From: Symsagittifera roscoffensis
Lineage: Eukaryota > Xenacoelomorpha > Acoela > Convolutidae
Direction of reading: 5' to 3'
Assembly: GCF_963678635.1 (NCBI RefSeq)
Contig: NC_087071.1
Coordinates: forward strand, 19,467,613-19,531,612
Length of the DNA: 64,000 bases
A program made the position numbers and the translations under genes. Positions 59,490 to 64,000 of this stretch are shown one piece after another; position 1 is the stretch's first letter; every line of letters starts with the position of its first letter. The notes under the pieces are model-generated. The model saw only the letters and a list, made by a program, of their open reading frames with translations, was not told where the DNA came from and made no database searches.

Positions 59490-60075
59490 GTATACATGTG
59501 TTAGTACGATTTTTAGTTCTCGAACTGTTATTTCATGATCTTTGTCAATATATCAAAATTTTATTGTATACATGTGTTAGTACCAATTTTAGTTCTCGAA
59601 CTGTTATTCCATGATCTTTGTCAATATAGCAAAATTTTGGTGTATACATGTGTTAGTACGATTTTTAGCTCTAGAACTGTTATTCCATGATCTTTGTCAA
59701 TATAGCAAAAATTTGACGTATACATGTGTTAGTACGATTTTTAGCTCTCGAACTGTTATTTCATGATCTTTGCCAATATAGCAAAATTTTGGTGTATACA
59801 TGTATTCGTACGATTTTTAGCTCACGAACTGTTATTTCAGGCCCTTTGTCAATATAGTAAAATTTTGGTGTATACATGTGTTAGTACGAGTTTTAGTTCT
59901 AGAAGTGTTATTTCATGATCTTCGTTGATATATAAAAAATTTAACCTATACATGTGTTAGTACGATTTTTAGTTCTAGAACTGTTATTTCAGGCTCTTTC
60001 TCGATAAAGCAAAATTTTGGTGTATACATGTATTAGTACGATTTTTTGTTCTAGAACTGTTATTCTTCAATTATT
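59490..60075 (+). repeat. 76-bp minisatellite, eight copies, exact period
   Basis: The TATACATGTGTTAGTACGA segment starts at 59490, 59566, 59642, 59718, 59794, 59870, 59946 and 60022, exactly 76 bp apart each time. Units then read TTTTTAGTTCT(A/C)GAACTG, TTATTTCATGATCTTTGTC, AATATAGCAAAATTTT. Five of eight carry an intact TTCnnGAA dyad; the other three have CTCnnGAA. Confidence 0.95.
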
Positions 60076-60326
60076 AGTTGTTCAAGTTGTTTGGTTTTTG
60101 CTTCAGTTTCTATGCCGTCGGTGTATTGCGCGTAGCGCCTATGTTGAATGAGTGTGCAATTAAGTTTTTCTACTCTCCAAGTGTTTCAGAATGTCAGAGA
60201 ATTCATCACTTTTTCCCTTTGTTTTGCTGTTCCTCTTGCTCGTTAAAAAGTTTTTTTTTCAGCGACTGCTTATTTTCTCTTTGTTCATCTGTACTTTCCT
60301 TTCAGAGACCAAGGTCATAAAATAAC

Positions 60327-60357
60327 CTCACAAAAGTGACTTTGTTACTTTTGTGAG
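60327..60357. other. Short inverted repeat (hairpin)
   Basis: CTCACAAAAGTGAC and GTTACTTTTGTGAG form a 14-bp stem with one mismatch around a TTT loop. It lies about 140 bp upstream of the proposed start of the J-domain gene. Its role is unknown. Confidence 0.6.
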
Positions 60358-60388
60358 ATTGTTTTATAACTTTTTGCTCTTTCAACAT

Positions 60389-60396
60389 TATAAAAA
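60389..60396 (+). promoter_or_regulatory. TATA-like box
   Basis: TATAAAAA lies 109 bp before the ATG at 60498. This position would give a 5' leader of roughly 80 nt if it acts as a TATA box. AT-rich context makes chance occurrence likely, so this is tentative. Confidence 0.25.
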
Positions 60397-60497
60397 TCAC
60401 ACTTTGCTCACTACTTACTTGAATCACACTTCATCATTTCAGATTTTTTTGGTTTTTATGCAATTCACCTGCATAATCTACTGACTTGTATCATGTG

Positions 60498-60633
60498 ATG
60501 ATAATTACAGCATTGAAAACAATCAATTTAAGCAATTCACCAGCTTTGCTTAAACAGATGCAAGAAACACACACAAGAGTTGATTTTTTTTTGATGAAGA
60601 ACTTTTGGATGATTAGTCTAACACTATTTTCAG
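60498..60633 (+). CDS. Candidate first exon of the J-domain protein gene
   Basis: The ATG at 60498 opens a frame of 45 codons plus one base, ending at CAG|GTAAGA, a near-perfect spliceosomal donor. The leftover base is G (phase 1). The downstream acceptor TTGCAG|TGCGAG supplies TG, so the join reads GTG and continues exactly in the J-domain frame. The encoded segment is polar at first (NLSNSPALLKQMQETHTR). It ends in a hydrophobic stretch (VDFFLMKNFWMISLTLFS) that could be a membrane anchor or mitochondrial targeting region once joined to the next exon. The upstream ATG at 60493 is followed at once by a stop. Phase agreement and donor strength support the model, but no transcript evidence is available. 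Confidence 0.5.
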
Positions 60634-61432
60634 GTAAGATTTTTTTATTTACTTACATATTTCTGTATAATAGTATAACTATAAAAATTACCTGAAATCA
60701 TAATGTGACATCAACCTAAAGTCAAAATGGGTGCAAATGACTTAGATTTTTGCCAATTTCTGCAAATCAGGGTTTTAGTCGCAATTTTGTGCCTATAAAG
60801 CTGTTTTTTTGTCCCGAAAAAGTTTAATAGGAGTCATGTTTCAGTGCCATTTTTATACTTCTTAAGGATGTCAGTTACAAAAAAAACTTCTGAGCACTCA
60901 GATTTAATTCCAGAAAAAAATTGCTGCAGTTTTCCAAAAAAAAGAGACTTTTTTGATTGGTGTATTATTATTGGACTATTATTGATTGGTTGTTCTTTTT
61001 TTGACAACTTTCGACTTGTAACTAAAAAAACTTTGACTGTTTTTCGGCGTCGTCTGAAAACTAGTAATGTCACATTTGATATTTTTTTTTTGGTTTCGAC
61101 CTTTTTCATTGAGTTTCAAAATTTTCACAGGGGGTTCAAAATTGGCACTTTGACAAATGTGAGGTTAAACACGCAGTTTTTCTCATCCTTTAAAGCGAAA
61201 GCATCGGTGAGATTCATTCCTTTTTGAAAATCGCCTTAAGACTTGGTTGTTTTGATTTGCTACCAGAAGCAAAACGATTCACTTTATGCTTTTAAACAAA
61301 ACAAGTAATATACTGAAGAGCCAAAAATTGTTCAACAGATCTGCCTGAAACTATTTTAAAAAACGGTATCCACAGTCTAAACTTGTACTTTAGTCATTCA
61401 TGAGTCCAATTGTCTCCTGTTTGAAGTTGCAG
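60634..61432 (+). other. Proposed intron of the J-domain gene
   Basis: It begins GTAAGA and ends TTTGAAGTTGCAG, following the GT-AG rule, and is 799 bp long. It contains a 127-codon open stretch at 60844-61227 (first ATG at 60868) with one hydrophobic segment (DWCIIIGLLLIGCSFF) and no recognisable domain. The opposite strand is also open for 91 codons there, so composition may explain it. It could be an unrecognised alternative exon. Confidence 0.45.
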
Positions 61433-61782
61433 TGCGAGTGGGCAGTTTCGCAATCGAGGTGAGCAATTTGTGGAGAGAATTAAGCCAATGGTGGAATGGC
61501 GACATAACCATTTGGCAACTTTTACAAAGCATAGGCGATCTGTCCAGACGAGTTGTGGACAGGTATTTAAACGTACCTTCGAAGACGTCCTTGAAAAATG
61601 CCTACGACGAATTGAGCGTTCCGCTAGGCTCAAAAGATATCGCTCTTATTGAATCGAATTTTCGGGAGTTAGTTAAGATTCATCATCCCGACAAAGGAGG
61701 GAGTCAATCTAAATTCGAAGAAATTGTAACCGCTCGCGGTATCATCATGGCTTCATTGGGTAAAGGAAAGTCGGAGAATTAA
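61433..61782 (+). CDS. J-domain (Hsp40/DnaJ-type) protein, terminal exon
   Basis: This exon encodes 116 residues, counting the codon split by the splice, and ends at TAA 61780-61782. Residues ~56-108 form a J domain: helix I (NAYDELSVPL), helix II (IESNFRELVKIH), the diagnostic HPD at 85-87 within HHPDKGG, and helix III (KFEEIVTARGIIMA). J domains stimulate ATP hydrolysis by Hsp70 partners, and HPD is the essential contact. The short GGS loop after HPD resembles that of Pam18/Tim14-type mitochondrial J proteins, but similar loops occur elsewhere, so I do not assign it. The N-terminal ~50 residues (Trp-rich, WRELSQWWNGD) are not recognised. The exon frame has no nearby in-frame ATG, which argues for splicing from an upstream exon. 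The joined protein would have 161 residues, with the J domain C-terminal. Confidence 0.8.
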
Positions 61783-62487
61783 TCACACTGTTGAAGATTG
61801 ATTATGTATATAATGTAACAGGGTAATTTTTAGTTTATCATTTCTTATTGATCAATCTAAGTGAAAATTCGGCTTTTTGTATGTTTTACTGCTTGATTTG
61901 GGGGTTGAAATTATTAAGTTATTCTCAATTGATGGAAATTTACAGCTTTGGGGAAAAGAAATTATATATTAATTTACTGCTTTGTACGGGATAATTTTTT
62001 TGCTTCAATTATTGGATAGGTTAATAGAAATTAATGATTTGAAAAAAAAATTATGTTTTTTATTTTGCTTTTTGTTTTGTAGGTGATTGATGTTTGTGCC
62101 TATGAAAAAAAAAAAGAGAAAACATTGAAGAATAATGGCTAGTGTTATTTGAATTTATAAGTAAAATATTGAATTCATATTACCTAATCGTCGGCGAAGA
62201 AGCCATGGGGAAAAACATCGTGGATGATATCAGATGAGGTTAGTAGTTTAGCTAACAAACGAATGATGTGTTTAGTTTGCAAAAGTGGCCAAAGCAATTC
62301 AAGTGCAATAATGAAGTTACGTTCTTCAGTGTTAGGTGATTGTTCCTACTTGTGTTTTGAATTAGATTATATAATTTGTGATTATAGCGAGTGTTATATA
62401 TGAATTCTAGGATTGGGACTTCGACGGGCTAAAGGAATTCATGAAGGACAATTAGTGGGCGGGATTCGTCTACGTTAGGGAGTTTGT
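61783..62487. other. Intergenic / 3' region between convergent genes
   Basis: AT-rich DNA between the ends of the + strand J-domain gene and the minus-strand gene. An A-rich run lies near 62105-62120. I see no AATAAA signal that I could assign and no other gene. Confidence 0.45.
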
Positions 62488-62848
62488 TTAGTGGGCAGAA
62501 GATATACTTCTAGGTGATGGGATCGTAATTTCAGAGGGTGCCTTGTAGGTTAATGTCTTTAATACAATTGGTGAAGTTAAGAAAAATAGTGATGTGTATT
62601 TTGAATTAATGTAATGAAATCTATTGTGAGGTTGTCGTGCTGGTGAATTGTCAAAGAAATGACTTTGATTGAATTTATAATAAGTGTACGTGTGTGTTTG
62701 TTTAGTTCGTAACATGACTTCGTGTGAACAGTGCAAATCACGTTTTTTGGGTGTGAGGAAATGAAAGGTTAGTGAAAAGTGGTTGAAATTGTTAAAGTAT
62801 GATTCATATGCATTAATATTACGTAGTGCTGCGGAGATGACACTGTCG
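62488..62848 (-). CDS. Continuation of the minus-strand protein after the A9 run
   Basis: Immediately past the nine-A run, a different frame is open for about 120 codons to TAA at 62488-62490, while the preceding frame ends 10 codons later. Composition matches the upstream part: Asn, Ser, Thr, Phe and Tyr rich, with ISAALRNINAYESYFNNF near the start and YKAPSEITIPSPRS near the end. Eight A residues would place both parts in one frame of about 395 codons. Either a homopolymer-length error, a frameshift mutation (pseudogene) or a frameshifting site explains this. No domain is recognised. Confidence 0.5.
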
Positions 62849-63670
62849 TTTTTTTTTATTTAACATGTTGAGGGTGAAGGTGTATGAGGTTTTAATGAAA
62901 CGTTTTTCGGTTAATTGGGGATTAGCAACTGGGTCGTTATTTAGACAAATGTCTTCATTTGGTCGGCTGATGTTATGATCGTAATAATCGACGGAGTAAT
63001 CATTAGCGTTAGGTGCAGTGAATTTGGTTAGTGATTGTCTGCATCGTATTTGCGTGAACTGGCTTGGGGTTAGTGCTGTTGTTAGAAGGTAGAGTATGGT
63101 GCTGCATGCTTCATTATTATGAGGGGTGTTATATAGCGGTAATGTTAATGGATTAGTAAAGTGGTAATGAGATGTCCATGAAAGTGTGAGATATAATACA
63201 TGCTTGTTTACATAATTGGGTTTTTCATCACTGGGGTCGGAATGAAAGTATGTAAATTGTGGGAAAAAGGGTTGACATATTTGTAGAAATTCTTTCGTAT
63301 TAGTGTGAAGTGGATGATTTACAAATGTGGTGGATGTTCCTGGGTTAGATGGGAATGGGGTATTTGGGAATTTTCTTTTAAAGGTTCGGTAAGCGCGGTT
63401 GGTACTAGAGGATGGGGTTGATTGGGAATTGGGGTTTTGGGAGGTTGTATAAATTGAAGAGGGGGTTGGGGTTGATGGGTTGGTTGATGTTAAAGATCCC
63501 GAGAGTTGGCGAATAGTTAGTGTTTGAGGCTGTTGTAATTGTTGTTGTAGTGTTATGAAGTTATCAAGTTCATGTGATATTTGTGCGTGATCTTGGTCGT
63601 TGTTATCGGATGATTGGCTGGTTAGAGGGGAATTTGTGGCTGTGAAATGGGAGAGGGAGGGAAAAGAGGT
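62819..63670 (-). CDS. Unrecognised minus-strand protein, main reading frame
   Basis: After a TGA at 63671-63673 this frame is open for 284 codons to TAA at 62819-62821. The other two minus-strand frames are interrupted repeatedly over the same stretch, so openness is not explained by composition. The first ~100 residues are Ser/Thr/Asn/Gln/Pro-rich (for example ITLQQQLQQPQTLT) and look disordered. The rest is more globular, with aromatic residues and a few Cys (LYLTLSWTSHYHF, CSTILYLLTTAL). There is no ATG near the start of the frame, so the beginning lies upstream, in another exon, or behind a frameshift. I recognise no family. Near its 3' end nine A residues (T run 62849-62857 on the + strand) mark where the sequence seems to move to another frame. 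Confidence 0.6.
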   Translation of the reverse strand, partial: TSFPSLSHFTATNSPLTSQSSDNNDQDHAQISHELDNFITLQQQLQQPQTLTIRQLSGSLTSTNPSTPTPSSIYTTSQNPNSQSTPSSSTNRAYRTFKRKFPNTPFPSNPGTSTTFVNHPLHTNTKEFLQICQPFFPQFTYFHSDPSDEKPNYVNKHVLYLTLSWTSHYHFTNPLTLPLYNTPHNNEACSTILYLLTTALTPSQFTQIRCRQSLTKFTAPNANDYSVDYYDHNISRPNEDICLNNDPVANPQLTEKRFIKTSYTFTLNMLNKKKRQCHLRSTT

Positions 63671-64000
63671 TCAATTTTGACTTGGGAATGGAGACGTTGA
63701 AAGGGAGTTTAGGAAATTGTAGGTGGACTGGGTTCAGAGTTGGCAAATTCGTAGGGTGTTTAGATGTCGGAGTTGTTGAATTGGGAGATGGTGTTATATA
63801 CTGTGGTGTTGGAATTAGTATCTGATTCCATGCTGGGTGAAATGTTAGGATGAGGTGATTGAGGTGGGAGAAAAGCAAAAAGTGGGATGATGGGTAAGTT
63901 GTTCTGAAGGTTGGCTGGGTGGGAAATTGATCAATGGAGGGATCCAATTTGGCGGCCCATCGTGGGCTAAAAAGATGGCTGTTCTGAGAACGAAAATTAG
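63603..64000 (-). pseudogene. Possible 5' part of the minus-strand gene, frame unclear
   Basis: One minus-strand frame is open from the window edge to a TAA at 63603-63605. It contains SPRWAAKLDPSIDQF, followed by a Pro/Thr-rich stretch. A second frame has an ATG at 63831 and codes MESDTNSNTTVYNTISQF. It is then interrupted by three TAA codons, between which the translation remains protein-like (PYEFANSEPSPPTIS, SQVKIEPLFPP). Neither joins the main frame at 63670 without a shift. A decayed gene, introns, or low-quality sequence could each explain this. The call is tentative. Confidence 0.3.

Larger units (their letters stand above)
60076..60480. other. Upstream region of the J-domain gene
   Basis: An 80-codon frame at 60078-60320 has no recognisable domain and begins without a supported start, so I do not call it. 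The region holds the hairpin and TATA-like box listed separately. Confidence 0.4.

Noticed and set aside
60078-60320. 80-codon frame upstream of the J-domain gene
   Set aside because: No ATG at the reported start, Cys/Phe/Ser-rich low-complexity content, no domain, and T-rich composition.
61394-61633. Frames overlapping the J-domain exon on the opposite strand and in another + frame
   Set aside because: Shadows of the J-domain frame, which alone carries a recognisable motif (HPD).
63974-64000. ATGGCTGTTCTGAG start-like sequence on the + strand at the right edge
   Set aside because: Good start context (AAAAGATGG), but only about nine codons remain in the window, so a gene cannot be supported.
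1-64000. tRNA or rRNA genes
   Set aside because: No cloverleaf with A and B boxes (GGTTCGANNCC) and no rRNA-like conserved blocks were recognised by eye; a covariance-model scan was not possible.

Overview
This is a eukaryotic nuclear window. It is AT-rich, dominated by non-coding tandem repeats, and carries a candidate GT-AG intron near its right end. There are no bacterial operons, rRNA genes or tRNA genes. I cannot name the clade from sequence alone.

Positions 1-53326 are one uninterrupted head-to-tail satellite array that runs off the left edge. It holds roughly 145 monomers of about 357-365 bp. Two related monomer families are present: a common A type and a diverged B type that occurs in blocks from about 9.16 kb onward. 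The array is organised in nested higher-order repeats (HORs): 728-bp, 725-bp, 720-bp and 718-bp dimers, a 1087-bp trimer, a 1421-bp tetramer, a 2718-bp block present three times almost without change (28527-36680), and a 3927-bp periodicity built from alternating 2498-bp and 1429-bp spacings (39122 to about 47.5 kb). The array stops abruptly inside a B-type monomer at 53326. The 65-115-residue reading frames that recur through it are by-products of the repeat, not genes.

Positions 53327-57040 are array-flanking DNA made of two diverged copies of one block. Each copy carries a foldback (cruciform-capable) element of about 220 bp, an exon-like segment and a palindromic GAGCGGTTTT-rich stretch. 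Between the copies, about 2 kb outside the array, lies a short satellite relic. One copy has expanded an ATGT microsatellite. After that come a TIR-bounded non-autonomous element (57366-58225), a TTTA-rich minisatellite of about 303 bp in three copies (58550-59480), and an eight-copy minisatellite with an exact 76-bp period (59490-60075).

The likely genes lie in 60.5-64 kb. One is a small J-domain (Hsp40-type) protein on the + strand, for which a two-exon model with an in-frame splice can be drawn (60498-60633 joined to 61433-61782). The other is an unrecognised protein of about 395 codons on the minus strand (62488-63670). It is open for 284 codons and then continues in another frame after a run of nine A residues. 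Sequence further upstream on that strand is open in a different frame and may be part of the same interrupted gene.
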